From the NCBI RefSeq assembly GCF_026341035.1, contig NZ_JAPEOQ010000001.1, positions 4,340,001 through 4,404,000 of the forward strand: a stretch of DNA of 64,000 nucleotides, in the 5' to 3' direction. Position numbers and translations under genes: made by a program. The stretch's first letter is position 1, and each line of letters starts with the position of its first letter. This document shows positions 25,189-33,653 of this stretch, in pieces. Source of the stretch: Streptomyces sp. NBC_01016. Its GTDB lineage: Bacteria; Actinomycetota; Actinomycetes; Streptomycetales; Streptomycetaceae. The notes beneath the pieces were generated by a model that made no database searches, was not told the DNA's origin, and was given only the letters and a program-made list of their open reading frames with translations.

Positions 25189-25716
25189 CTACTTCCGGCG
25201 CAGCTGGGCCGAAAGATGGTGCTGGAGGGGTTGGCCGACGGCCGCGAGGTCGTGGGTGAACGTGAGGGTGTCGTCGTCGGTGAGCGCGTAGCGGCGCCCC
25301 GTCGCGTCGACGTGCTTGGCGGTCGGCGTGAGGCCCACGGTGTGCGTGGCGAGCTCGACCGTGCCGTCGGCGGCGGCGCCGACCATGATCTCCGCGATCC
25401 CGGTGGGTTGCGTGATCAGCGCCTCTACGCGCCCCTCGGGCTGAATCCGCCACCAGCCGCTCTCCCGCGCCGCGGGCCGCACGGGCGCGTCATCGGCGTC
25501 GATCAGCCAGGCCCGCGCCTCGTACCGCAGAAACGGCCTGCCGTCGTGGCTGAACGTGACCTCCTGCGCGTACGTGAAGTCGCCGTCCAGGGTGGGGTAT
25601 TCGCCCCGCCCTCGGCCGTGCCAGCTGCCGAGGAGGCCGAGGACGGGCGCGAGCAGCGGGTGCGGCTCGGGGATCTCCTCGTACGGGTACGAAGGCGCGG
25701 GCGCGGGGTCGAACAC
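25189..25716 (-). CDS. Nitrobindin-like heme/fatty-acid-binding beta-barrel protein
   Basis: 175 residues from GTG 25716 with AGGAG upstream. GSWHGRGRGEYPTLDGDFTYAQEVTFSHDGRPFLRYEARAWLID is the nitrobindin (THAP4/DUF1794) signature, with GxWxGxGxGEYP. The C-terminal PLQHHLSAQLRRK carries the His expected to bind heme iron. Bacterial nitrobindins isomerise peroxynitrite or bind NO; a role in lipid binding has also been proposed. It lies 40 bp upstream of the PadR gene on the same strand. Confidence 0.85.
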   Translation of the reverse strand: MFDPAPAPSYPYEEIPEPHPLLAPVLGLLGSWHGRGRGEYPTLDGDFTYAQEVTFSHDGRPFLRYEARAWLIDADDAPVRPAARESGWWRIQPEGRVEALITQPTGIAEIMVGAAADGTVELATHTVGLTPTAKHVDATGRRYALTDDDTLTFTHDLAAVGQPLQHHLSAQLRRK

Positions 25717-25812
25717 GGGTGGCTCCTGGGGCTAGGGGGTTACCGGGGAAGCGTAGGGCGTGCCAGCACCGCCCGTGCGGAGCGTCGTGCCCCTTCCTTT
25801 CTCTGACGGGTC

Positions 25813-25859
25813 GTCATATAGCTATTAGTCATATGGAGCACATGGAGTGCATGGAGCAC
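25813..25859 (+). promoter_or_regulatory. AT-rich control site and 9-bp tandem repeats before the LLM oxidoreductase gene
   Basis: GTCATAT occurs twice (25813-25819 and 25828-25834), flanking the palindrome ATAGCTAT (25818-25825). Three 9-bp repeats follow directly: ATGGAGCAC, ATGGAGTGC, ATGGAGCAC (25833-25859). The AT-rich block stands out in this G/C-rich sequence and probably holds the promoter and an operator. Confidence 0.45.
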
Positions 25860-25903
25860 GCCGCATCCACGGCATCGACAGCACCGACCGCTCGGGAGGC
25901 ACC

Positions 25904-27034
25904 GTGAAGTTCAGCGTCATCTTCGAGGCCCAGCTCGCCGACCCCACCGTCGAACGCGAGCACCAACTGCTGCGCGACAGCGTCGAACAGGCCGTGTTCG
26001 CCGAGGAGATGGGCTTCGACCGGATCTGGGCGGTCGAGCACCACTCCCTCAAGTGGTACGCCCACATGTCCGCGCCGGAGATCTTCCTGACCTGGGTCGC
26101 GGCGCGCACCTCCCGCATCCGCGTCGGGCACGGCGTGGTGTGCATGCCGTTCAACTTCAACCACCCCGCGCGCGTGGCCGAACGTGCCGCGATGCTCGAC
26201 CTGTTGTCCGGTGGCCGGCTCGACCTCGGCGCGGGGCGCGGCGGCACCACGCAGGAGACGTCGCTGTGCGGGGTCGACAAGGAGCGGACCACGCAGGAGG
26301 TCGAGGAGGCGCTGCGGATCATCGGGAAGGCGTGGGAGAAGGACGAGCTGGAGCACCACGGCCCGCTCCTCGACATCGACCCGCACCCGATCCTGCCCCG
26401 CCCCGCACAGACCCCGCATCCGCCGCTGTTCCTCGCGTGCAGTCGTACGGAGACGCTGCGCCAGGCCGCCGAACTCGGCGTCGGCGCCCTGGTGATGGGC
26501 TTCGCGGGCCCGGAGGCGATCGCCGACATGCGCGGCGCCTACGACGCGGCGGTCGCGGCCCGCACCCCCGAGCGCCTCGTCTCCTCGGTCGTCAACGACC
26601 ACTTCTCCGTGCTCTGTCCGACGATCGTGCTCGACGACCGGGAGACGGCCCGCAGCATCGGCATCCGCGGCCAGCGCTTCTTCGCGCAGTCCATCGGGCA
26701 CTGGTACGGCGGCGCGGGCATCCCCGACGAGGCCGTCGTGGAGGGCGCGGACGAGGCGGAGGAGATGCGCAGGGCCGCCGAGCAGGTGGTCGCCCGGCTC
26801 CACGAGCACCACATCCCCGTCCGCCCCACCGCCACGGCCACCTTCAACGCCGACCACGCGTACGGCACCGCCGACGACGCCATCGCCTACGTCGAGCGCC
26901 TCCGTGACGCGGGCGCCGACGAGATCATGTGCCTGATCCAGATGGGCACGGTGCCGCAGGAGGCGTGCATGGAGACGCTGCGGCAGTGGGGCGAGAAGGT
27001 GATCCCGCACTTCCGTGGGGAAGTCGGTGAGTGA
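25904..27034 (+). CDS. LLM-class flavin-dependent oxidoreductase
   Basis: 376 residues from GTG 25904 with GGGAGG 4 nt upstream. The bacterial luciferase-like barrel is evident: FSVIFEAQLADPTVEREH, FAEEMGFDRIWAVEHH, PEIFLTWVAARTSRIRVGHGVVCMPFNFNHPARVAERAAMLDLLSGGRLDLGAGRGG. Enzymes of this class use FMNH2 or F420 to oxidise small molecules; an alkanal-type monooxygenase is likely. An HSL-type esterase gene follows 120 bp downstream. A 24-codon open frame (25833-25907) overlaps its start by GTGA. Confidence 0.9.
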   Translation: MKFSVIFEAQLADPTVEREHQLLRDSVEQAVFAEEMGFDRIWAVEHHSLKWYAHMSAPEIFLTWVAARTSRIRVGHGVVCMPFNFNHPARVAERAAMLDLLSGGRLDLGAGRGGTTQETSLCGVDKERTTQEVEEALRIIGKAWEKDELEHHGPLLDIDPHPILPRPAQTPHPPLFLACSRTETLRQAAELGVGALVMGFAGPEAIADMRGAYDAAVAARTPERLVSSVVNDHFSVLCPTIVLDDRETARSIGIRGQRFFAQSIGHWYGGAGIPDEAVVEGADEAEEMRRAAEQVVARLHEHHIPVRPTATATFNADHAYGTADDAIAYVERLRDAGADEIMCLIQMGTVPQEACMETLRQWGEKVIPHFRGEVGE

Positions 27035-27154
27035 CGCCCGCCGCTGGGCAGGGATCCGTCCGCCACCCCGCACCGCAATCACCGTCACAGCCGCTACCCC
27101 GCACCGCCGCCAGCCCGCACCGTCACAGCCGTCACACCGACCCAGGAGCCGCCC

Positions 27155-28177
27155 ATGACCCCCGACCCGGTCGACCGCCTCGCCCCCGAGGCGCGGCCCC
27201 TCGTCGATGCCATCGCCGCCGCGTTCCCCGACCTCGGGGGAGCCGTCACCGATGCCGTCGAGGCCCGCAGGATCCTCGCCGCCGCACCCGAGTCGCCGTT
27301 CCCCGCGCCCGTGGTGGGGGCCGTCGAGGACCGGGAGATACCCGGGCCGCCTGGTGCGCCCGCGATACCCGTGCGCGTGTACCTGCCGGAACCGGACGCG
27401 GAGCCGGAGCAGGACGCTGCGCCGGGATCCCGCCCCGTCGTCGTCTTCTTCCACGGCGGCGGCTGGGTCATCTGCGACCTCGACAGCCACGACCACACCG
27501 CCCGCGCCCTGTGCAGGGACGCGGGCGCCGTCGTCGTATCGGTCGACTACCGGCTCGCGCCCGAGGCCCCGTTCCCCGCCGCCGTCGAGGACGCGTACGC
27601 CGCCGTGTGCTGGGTCGCCGACCATGCGCCCGAACTGGGGGCCGATCCAGGGGCGTTGACCGTGGCGGGCGACAGTGCGGGCGGAAATCTCGCCGCGGTC
27701 GTCGCGCAGATCGCGCGCGACGAGGGCGGCCCCGACATCGCGCGCCAGGTCCTCGTCTACCCGGCCACCGACGCCCGCCAGAAGTCCGGCTCCTTTGACG
27801 CCAACGCCGAGGGCTACTTCCTCACCGCCGCCCACTGCGGCTGGTTCCGCGAGCAGTACCTGGGCGCGGACGGGGACCCCGCCGACCCCCGCGTATCGCC
27901 GCTCCTCGCGCAGGACCTCGCCGGGCTGCCCGCCGCGCACATCGTCACCGCCGGCTGCGACCCGCTGTGCGACGAGGGCCGGGCGTACGGCAAGGCGCTG
28001 CGGGACGCGGGCGTCGCGGTCACGGAGAGCCATTTCCCGCAGATGTTCCACGGCTTCTTCGGGTTCCCCGAACTCCTCGAGGACTCCCGGCAGGCCTTGG
28101 CCGGCGCGGCAGAGGTGATTGCGGTTACCGCCCGTCACAGGAAAAACAGCGGTGATCAAGGGGGTAACGCAGGATAA
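27155..28177 (+). CDS. Alpha/beta hydrolase, HSL (lipase/esterase) family
   Basis: 340 residues. VVVFFHGGGWVICDLDSHD is the HSL oxyanion-hole motif, VAGDSAGGNLAAVVAQ holds the nucleophile Ser, and TAGCDPLCDEGRAY and FHGFFGF supply the Asp and His. It hydrolyses short or medium esters in the cytosol. It probably works with the LLM monooxygenase upstream, for example on an ester made by Baeyer-Villiger-type oxidation, but this is inference. The 120 bp before it hold no other gene. Confidence 0.88.
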   Translation: MTPDPVDRLAPEARPLVDAIAAAFPDLGGAVTDAVEARRILAAAPESPFPAPVVGAVEDREIPGPPGAPAIPVRVYLPEPDAEPEQDAAPGSRPVVVFFHGGGWVICDLDSHDHTARALCRDAGAVVVSVDYRLAPEAPFPAAVEDAYAAVCWVADHAPELGADPGALTVAGDSAGGNLAAVVAQIARDEGGPDIARQVLVYPATDARQKSGSFDANAEGYFLTAAHCGWFREQYLGADGDPADPRVSPLLAQDLAGLPAAHIVTAGCDPLCDEGRAYGKALRDAGVAVTESHFPQMFHGFFGFPELLEDSRQALAGAAEVIAVTARHRKNSGDQGGNAG

Positions 28178-28193
28178 TTTCCCGAGACCCCCC

Positions 28194-28240
28194 TTGTGGT
28201 CGGGAACCTCGCGTGCATACGGTGTTCTTACGCGAGGTTC
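28194..28240 (+). promoter_or_regulatory. Promoter with an overlapping inverted repeat, DUF6421 operon
   Basis: -35 TTGTGG (28194-28199) and a possible -10 TACGGT (28218-28223) lie around an 11-bp perfect inverted repeat, GAACCTCGCGT (28204-28214) and ACGCGAGGTTC (28230-28240). The right arm falls in the transcribed leader. The repeat may be an operator or a leader hairpin. Confidence 0.4.
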
Positions 28241-28258
28241 TCCCGTGGAGGTTGGGAC

Positions 28259-29668
28259 ATGACGGAAATTCTTGTGCAGGCTGGCGCGGAGGGGGCGGAT
28301 TCTCCGGTCCAGGTGGTCGGACCCAGGGTGGTGGATCACCCGGCCTGGCCCTTGCTCAAGGACGCCGTGGAGGAGTTCAGGCCCCTGCAGAGCAAGGACG
28401 GGTCGATCGACTTCGAGGCCGAAGGCGCCCCGGCGAAGGCCGACGCCGAGCGGATCGTGGGCCGTGTCATGGCCGCGGTCGAGGAGCTCGCCCCGCTGCT
28501 GCCGCACGACGCGGCGTACCACGAGGCGCTCGTGCGCGACCTGCGCCGCTGGGCGGAGGGCGGCTTCGCGGTCCCGGACTTCCTGGACTCGCTGCTCGCC
28601 TTCCAGCCCGCCGCGCAGCGCCGGGACGGCCTCCAGCACCTCGTGGTCTTCCCGATGTACACGCAGAACGGGAACCCGGACCGCAACCTGGAAGCCGTCG
28701 TGCTGCGCATGGTCTGGCCGGAATGGCTCGCCGAGCTGGAGGCGACCCGATACGACAACCCGCTGTTCTGCGGCATCACCTTCGAGGACTTCACCTCCGG
28801 GTACGACACGAACTCGGCGGTGCTCTTCCCGGAGACGATCGCCGTGCGCGAGGCGCCCGAGCGCTTCTCCTGGGGCGGCATCTTCTGCGACCGCGAGGCG
28901 GCCCGCTTCCGCCGCGTCACCGAGGCCGCCGTCGACATCCTGGGCGTCGAACTGCCCGCGGACATCGAGGCGATGGTCGCCGACCAGGACCGCTGCCAGC
29001 AGGCGTTCGTGCTGTGGGACATGGTCCACGACCGCACGCACAGCCACGGCGACCTGCCCTTCGACCCGTTCATGATCAAGCAGCGCCAGCCGTTCTGGAT
29101 GTACGGCCTCGAAGAGCTGCGCTGCGACCTCACCGCCTTCAAGGAGGCCGTGAAGCTGGAGGCCGACGGCGTCCCGCAGGCGCGCGACGTGCAGTACGCC
29201 GTGCTCTTCGACCGGATGTTCCGCTTCCCGGTCACCGGCGACCGCGTCAAGAACTACGACGGTCTCGGTGGTCAGCTGCTCTTCGCGTACCTGCACAAGC
29301 ACGACGTGGTGCGCTGGACGGACAACAAGCTGCACATCGACTGGCAGCGCGCCCCCGAGGTGACCAACCAGCTGTGCGGCGAGATCGAGAAGCTGTACCG
29401 CGACGGCATCGACCGCCCGAAGCTGGTGCACTGGTTCGCCGCGTACGACCTGGTGTCCACGTATCTGTCCCCGCACCCGGGATCCGCCTGGGCGAAGGGT
29501 CCCGACGCCCTGGACACGTCCCTGCCGCCGCGCAAACTCGTGGACGAGGTGCTTCCCGACGAGTTTCCGCTCAGCATGTTTTATGAGGCCCTCTCCAAGA
29601 AGCTGAAGACCGTGATCGCTTCTACGAAGGGGATCACCGCGGAGCGTGCCGAGAAGGTGGCCGCGTGA
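28259..29668 (+). CDS. DUF6421 family protein
   Basis: 469 residues from ATG 28259 with GGAGG upstream. It has no signal peptide or membrane segment. Blocks such as VVFPMYTQNGNPDRNLEAVVLRMVWPEWL, WDMVHDRTHSHGDLPFDPFMIKQRQPFWMYGLEELRCDLTAF and NYDGLGGQLLFAYLHKHDVVRWTDNKLHIDW are rich in conserved-looking His, Asp and Trp. I recognise it as the Streptomyces DUF6421 family, for which no function is known. It heads a tightly coupled operon with an SDR and a threonine-aldolase-like enzyme. Confidence 0.75.
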   Translation: MTEILVQAGAEGADSPVQVVGPRVVDHPAWPLLKDAVEEFRPLQSKDGSIDFEAEGAPAKADAERIVGRVMAAVEELAPLLPHDAAYHEALVRDLRRWAEGGFAVPDFLDSLLAFQPAAQRRDGLQHLVVFPMYTQNGNPDRNLEAVVLRMVWPEWLAELEATRYDNPLFCGITFEDFTSGYDTNSAVLFPETIAVREAPERFSWGGIFCDREAARFRRVTEAAVDILGVELPADIEAMVADQDRCQQAFVLWDMVHDRTHSHGDLPFDPFMIKQRQPFWMYGLEELRCDLTAFKEAVKLEADGVPQARDVQYAVLFDRMFRFPVTGDRVKNYDGLGGQLLFAYLHKHDVVRWTDNKLHIDWQRAPEVTNQLCGEIEKLYRDGIDRPKLVHWFAAYDLVSTYLSPHPGSAWAKGPDALDTSLPPRKLVDEVLPDEFPLSMFYEALSKKLKTVIASTKGITAERAEKVAA

Positions 29669-29700
29669 GCCACGGCGAACAGCAGCAGGAGGCGACTGTC

Positions 29701-30462
29701 ATGACCGACACCCATGGGACCAGGGACACGCTGGACGGTGCGGTGATCGCGGTGGCCGGAGCGGCCGGACCGGCCGGCAAGGTCACCCTCAAGCGGCTCG
29801 CGGAGGCGGGCGCCACCGTCATCGGGGCCGACGCGGACGCCGAGCGCCTGGTGGCGGCCGTCGACGAGGCGCGCTACGCGCACGGCGGCGCCACCGTCAT
29901 CGGCGACAACGTCGACCTGCTCGACCTGCACGCCACCCGTGACTGGGCGGGACGCATCGAGAAGGACTTCGGCCGCGTGGACGGCCTCGTGCACCTGGTG
30001 GGCGGCTGGCGCGGCGGCGCGACCTTCGCCGACACCGACCTCGCCGACTGGGACCTGCTCGAAAAGCTCCTGATCCGCACGGTGCAGCACACGTCCCTCG
30101 CGTTCTACGAGGGCCTGTCCCGCAGCGACCGCGGCCGCTACCTGCTGATCAGCGCCGCGGGCGCCTCCAAGCCGACCGCGGGCAACGCCGCGTACGCCGC
30201 GTCCAAGGCCGCCGCCGAGGCGTGGACGCTCGCGCTCGGTGACTCCTTCCGCAAGGCGGGGGGCGAGGCCGGGCCGCAGCAGGCGGCTGCGATCCTGGTG
30301 GTCAAGGCGCTGGTGCACGACGCGATGCGCGCCGAACGCCCCAACGCGAAGTTCGCGGGCTTCACGGACGTCACGGAGCTGGCCGAGGCCATCACCGGCG
30401 TCTGGGAGCGGCCCGCCGCCGAACTGAACGGGACCCGTCTGTGGCTGACCGAGAAGCCGTGA
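29701..30462 (+). CDS. SDR-family NAD(P)-dependent oxidoreductase
   Basis: 253 residues from ATG 29701, chosen for its AGGAGG at 8 nt; a GTG at 29665 overlapping the upstream stop (GTGA) is the alternative. The cofactor motif is VAGAAGPAGKVTLKRLAEAG and the active site is LLISAAGASKPTAGNAAYAASKAAAEAW, with Ser and YxxxK intact. It lies between DUF6421 and threonine aldolase, and its stop overlaps the aldolase start by 4 bp. Confidence 0.88.
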   Translation: MTDTHGTRDTLDGAVIAVAGAAGPAGKVTLKRLAEAGATVIGADADAERLVAAVDEARYAHGGATVIGDNVDLLDLHATRDWAGRIEKDFGRVDGLVHLVGGWRGGATFADTDLADWDLLEKLLIRTVQHTSLAFYEGLSRSDRGRYLLISAAGASKPTAGNAAYAASKAAAEAWTLALGDSFRKAGGEAGPQQAAAILVVKALVHDAMRAERPNAKFAGFTDVTELAEAITGVWERPAAELNGTRLWLTEKP

Positions 30463-31529
30463 ACCCTCCGAAGACCGATGCCCACCGGCATCACGACCCC
30501 AGCACGCAGGGGTTCGCCAGCGACAACTACGCGGGAGGCCATCCCGAGGTGATGGCGGCGCTCGCCCTCGCCAACGGCGGGCACCAGGTCGCGTACGGCG
30601 GGGACGAGTACACGGACCATCTCCAGACGATCATCCGCAGCCACTTCGGCCCGACCGCCGAGGCGTTCCCGGTGTTCAACGGCACGGGCGCCAACGTCGT
30701 CGCGCTCCAGGCGGTCACCGACCGCTGGGGCGCGGTGATCTGCGCCGAGTCCGCGCACATCCACGTGGACGAGGGCGGCGCCCCCGAGCGGATGGGCGGC
30801 CTGAAGCTGCTCACCGTGCCGACCCCGGACGGCAAGCTCACCCCCGAGCTGATCGACCAGCAGGCCTACGGCTGGGACGACGAGCACCGGGCGATGCCGC
30901 AGGTCGTCTCGATCACGCAGTCCACCGAACTGGGCACGCTCTACACGCCGGACGAGATCCGCGCGATCTGCGAGCACGCCCACGAGCGCGGCATGACGGT
31001 GCACCTCGACGGCTCCCGGATATCCAACGCCGCGGCGTCCCTCGACGTCCCCATGCGGACGTTCACGAACACGGTCGGCGTCGACATCCTGTCGCTCGGC
31101 GGCACCAAGAACGGCGCACTGTTCGGCGAGGCGGTCGTCGTCCTCAATCAGGACCGCGTGCGCCACATGAAGCACCTGCGCAAGCTGTCCATGCAGCTGC
31201 ACTCCAAGATGCGCTTCATCTCGGTGCAGTTGGAGGCGCTGTTCGCCAAGGACCTGTGGCTGCGCAACGCCCGGCACGCGAACGAGATGGCCCAGCGCCT
31301 CGCCGAGGGCGCCCGCGCCGTCGACGGCGTCGAGATCCTCTACCCGGTGCAGGCCAACGGCGTGTTCGCCCGCCTCCCGCACGACGTCTCCGAGCGCCTG
31401 ATGAAGAAGTACCGCTTCTACTTCTGGGACGAGGCGGCCGGCGACGTGCGCTGGATGTGCGCCTTCGACACGCGCGAGGAGGACATCGACTCCTTCGTGG
31501 CGGCCCTCAAGGAGGAGATGGCTCGCTAG
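30459..31529 (+). CDS. Threonine aldolase-family PLP enzyme
   Basis: 356 residues from GTG 30459, which overlaps the SDR stop (GTGA); an upstream GTG at 30441 is possible. SDNYAGGHPEVMAAL, YGGDEYTDHLQ and VHLDGSRISNAAASL are beta-eliminating-lyase marks, and Lys217 in SLGGTKNGALFG is the PLP Schiff-base lysine. The family splits L-threonine or beta-hydroxy amino acids into glycine and an aldehyde. Coupling to an SDR suggests the aldehyde or hydroxy-amino acid is interconverted by oxidation in the same pathway. Confidence 0.9.
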   Translation: MNPPKTDAHRHHDPSTQGFASDNYAGGHPEVMAALALANGGHQVAYGGDEYTDHLQTIIRSHFGPTAEAFPVFNGTGANVVALQAVTDRWGAVICAESAHIHVDEGGAPERMGGLKLLTVPTPDGKLTPELIDQQAYGWDDEHRAMPQVVSITQSTELGTLYTPDEIRAICEHAHERGMTVHLDGSRISNAAASLDVPMRTFTNTVGVDILSLGGTKNGALFGEAVVVLNQDRVRHMKHLRKLSMQLHSKMRFISVQLEALFAKDLWLRNARHANEMAQRLAEGARAVDGVEILYPVQANGVFARLPHDVSERLMKKYRFYFWDEAAGDVRWMCAFDTREEDIDSFVAALKEEMAR

Positions 31530-31540
31530 CCACCGAATCC

Positions 31541-31599
31541 GCATAGGTATGCGGTCGACCGTAAATCTATTGACGAACGGTCGGCCGCATTCCTATGCT
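31541..31599. promoter_or_regulatory. Large inverted repeat enclosing the transglutaminase promoter
   Basis: Arms at 31541-31562 and 31577-31598 match at 20 of 22 positions, with a 14-nt spacer. The spacer ends in the start of the -35 TTGACG (31570-31575), and the right arm contains most of the -10 TATGCT (31594-31599), 18 bp away. The element can act as a terminator for the operon ending at 31529 and as an operator for the next gene. Confidence 0.6.
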
Positions 31600-31607
31600 C
31601 GCGTGCC

Positions 31608-32207
31608 ATGCAGCTGATCCAGCAGAACCCCGACCTGTCCGCGTACTTGGCGGCCGACGACGTCATCGACCATCATCATCCGCTCGTACGGGAGACGGCG
31701 GCGCGCCTCGCGCGCGGCGTCGACGATTCATATGCATACGCTCACGCCGCCTACGAATTCGTACGGGACACCGTTCCGCACTCCGCCGACAGCGGGGACC
31801 CGCGCGTCACCTGGCGGGCGTCGGACGTCCTGGAGAAGGGCACCGGAATCTGCCACGCGAAGGCGCACGCGCTGGCGGCGCTGCTGCGCGCCGAGGACAT
31901 CCCGACCGCGCTCTGCTACCAGCGGCTGTCACACGACGCGGGGACGGGCTGGTGCGTGCACGGCCTCGTGGCCGTACGGCTGCGCGGTGCGTGGCACCGG
32001 CAGGACTGCCGGGGGAACAAGCCGGGCGTGGACGCGCAATTCTCCCTGGGCGGGGAGCGGTTGGCGTGGATACCCGACCCGAAGGCCGGGGAGGCGGACT
32101 ATCCGGCGCTCCACGACGCGCCGCACCCGGCGGTGCTCGACGCGCTGCGCGGAGCGCCGGACCGTCCGTATCTGTGGGAGCACCTTCCGGACGCGCTCCC
32201 GGGGTGA
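31608..32207 (+). CDS. Transglutaminase-like cysteine peptidase-fold protein, leaderless
   Basis: 199 residues from ATG 31608. The catalytic triad is readable: Cys82 in GTGICHAKAHALAALLRA, His118 in WCVHGLVAV and Asp133 in WHRQDCRGN. There is no signal peptide, so it is cytosolic. There is no ribosome site; the -10 hexamer ends 8 nt before the A of the ATG, so the mRNA probably starts at or next to the start codon. The family includes proteases, amidases and transglutaminases; the substrate is unknown. Confidence 0.85.
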   Translation: MQLIQQNPDLSAYLAADDVIDHHHPLVRETAARLARGVDDSYAYAHAAYEFVRDTVPHSADSGDPRVTWRASDVLEKGTGICHAKAHALAALLRAEDIPTALCYQRLSHDAGTGWCVHGLVAVRLRGAWHRQDCRGNKPGVDAQFSLGGERLAWIPDPKAGEADYPALHDAPHPAVLDALRGAPDRPYLWEHLPDALPG

Positions 32208-32210
32208 CTC

Positions 32211-32231
32211 AGGACCCTTCAGAAGGGTCCT
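32211..32231. terminator. Shared hairpin between the transglutaminase and plsC genes
   Basis: AGGACCCTT-CAG-AAGGGTCCT, perfect 9-bp stem with a 3-nt loop. It overlaps the plsC stop codon (32230-32232) and can end both convergent transcripts. Confidence 0.75.
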
Positions 32232-32958
32232 AGCCGGCCTCGGCGGCCTTGACCTCTTCCGGGGTCGGGGCGGTGCCGCCCAGGTGCGCCGGCATCCACC
32301 ACGTGTCGTCGGGTCCCTTGGGGCGCACCGGGTAGGCGCGCTGCGCGGCCTCGAGCAGCTCCTGCATGCGCGTGCGCAGACGGCGCGTGATCGCTCCCGC
32401 GTACTGGTCGCTCGGTGCCTCCATGGCCTCACCGACGCGGACCGTGATCGGGATGTGCTGCCGCTTGAAGTTCTTCGGACGGCCCTTGGTCCACAGTCGC
32501 TGCGTGCCCCAGAGCGCCATCGGGATCAGCGGAACGCCGGCCTCCTGGGCCAGGCGCACGGCGCCCGTCTTGAAGCTCTTGAGTGTGAACGACTCGGAGA
32601 TCGTCGCCTCGGGGAAGACGCCGATGATCTCGCCGGATCGCAGCGAGTGCAGCGCGTGCTGGTAGGCGTGCTCACCTTGGGCGCGGTCCACCGGGATGTG
32701 CTTCATGCCGCGCATCAGCGGGCCGGAGATCTTGTGCCGGAATACCGACTCCTTGGCCATGAAGCGGACGAGACGCTTCTGCGGCAGGGCCGCCAGGCCG
32801 TCGAAGATGAAGTCCAGGTAGCTGATGTGGTTGCTGACCAGGACTGCGCCGCCGGTACGCGGAATGTTCTCCGAGCCCTTGAGGTCGATCTTCAGGTCGA
32901 GCGCCTTGAACATCGTGCGGGCGGCGCCGATGACCGGAGGGTAGACGAGCTCTGCCAT
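32230..32958 (-). CDS. 1-acyl-sn-glycerol-3-phosphate acyltransferase family protein (PlsC-like)
   Basis: 242 residues. Motif I is SNHISYLDF (His44, Asp49; the HX4D pair) and motif III is FPEATIS at 115-121, where the usual Gly-Thr of FPEGTRS reads Ala-Thr. These membrane-associated enzymes acylate lysophosphatidate or related acceptors in phospholipid synthesis. The ribosome site before ATG 32958 is weak. Confidence 0.9.
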   Translation of the reverse strand: MAELVYPPVIGAARTMFKALDLKIDLKGSENIPRTGGAVLVSNHISYLDFIFDGLAALPQKRLVRFMAKESVFRHKISGPLMRGMKHIPVDRAQGEHAYQHALHSLRSGEIIGVFPEATISESFTLKSFKTGAVRLAQEAGVPLIPMALWGTQRLWTKGRPKNFKRQHIPITVRVGEAMEAPSDQYAGAITRRLRTRMQELLEAAQRAYPVRPKGPDDTWWMPAHLGGTAPTPEEVKAAEAG

Positions 32959-33144
32959 GGAGGGGGTTGGCCCTTCAGTAAGTTACGCGGCCGTAGGTTT
33001 TCCGGCTTGCGCAGATCGTGCCCCATCAACGGCCGGGTGGCCAGTCCTGGTTCCAGCACCGTACGAGATCCTTGTCACGTGCGGGGAATACGGGAACGTC
33101 CGGAAATCGCTGCACAGAAAGCAGCGGAATGGAGGAGGAGCAGA

Positions 33145-33465
33145 GTGGCGGTCGATGAACAGACGTGGGACGCCGCGCAGTTGGGCGAGGAGCTGGGGGA
33201 GCGGGCGACGCTCGTCCAGTTCTCCAGCGCGTTCTGCGCCCCCTGCAGGGCCACCCGCCGGGTCCTCGACGAGGTCGTCGCGATGGTGCCCGGCGTCTCC
33301 CACGTGGAGATCGACGCGGAGGAACGCCTCGACCTCGTACGCGACGTGGGCGTCCTCAAGACCCCGACCGTGCTCGTCCTGGACGCGCGCGGCCGCGAGG
33401 TGCGCCGGGCGGCGGGACAGCCGCGCAAGGTGGACGTCATCGCGGCGCTGGGCGAAGCGGTCTGA
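33145..33465 (+). CDS. Thioredoxin-family protein with a CAPC active site
   Basis: 106 residues from GTG 33145 behind a long GGAGGAGGAG run. The active site FSSAFCAPCRATRRVLDEV has Cys31 and Cys34, and LKTPTVLVLD contains the cis-proline. It lacks a signal peptide, so it is a cytosolic thiol-disulfide protein. The CAPC dipeptide differs from the CGPC of housekeeping thioredoxin, which usually means a different redox potential. Confidence 0.88.
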   Translation: MAVDEQTWDAAQLGEELGERATLVQFSSAFCAPCRATRRVLDEVVAMVPGVSHVEIDAEERLDLVRDVGVLKTPTVLVLDARGREVRRAAGQPRKVDVIAALGEAV

Positions 33466-33572
33466 CGTGCCGATGGTCGCCGCGCGTGAGGGGCGGTGGG
33501 CGCCGCGTGACGCATCTCCCAGATGACGGAACGCACTTGACTGCACGCGCCACGTATCGTCAGGGTGACCGT

Positions 33573-33653
33573 ATGCCTTCGGAACTCCTTCTCGTCGAGC
33601 GGGTCCATGTCGACCTGGCTCGCTGTTCGAGCGCCCGCTGTCCGCGTGTCTGA
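33573..33653 (+). CDS. Cysteine-type regulatory leader peptide (26 aa)
   Basis: A short frame, ATG 33573 to TGA 33651-33653, encodes MPSELLLVER followed by VHVDLARCSSARCPRV. The RxHVDLxRxxSxxC core is the pattern of the short actinobacterial leader peptides that precede sulfur-metabolism and flavin-reductase genes; two Cys codons lie near its end. A possible promoter, TTGACT (33537-33542), 18-bp spacer, CAGGGT (33561-33566), puts the start site on the ATG, as in leaderless cysteine attenuators of mycobacteria. It precedes the flavin reductase gene by 48 bp. Confidence 0.75.
   Translation: MPSELLLVERVHVDLARCSSARCPRV

Noticed and set aside
25829..29476. 1215-codon open frame on the minus strand
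   Set aside because: It spans the LLM, esterase and DUF6421 genes, each with clear family motifs on the plus strand; the long minus frame is low-complexity shadow.
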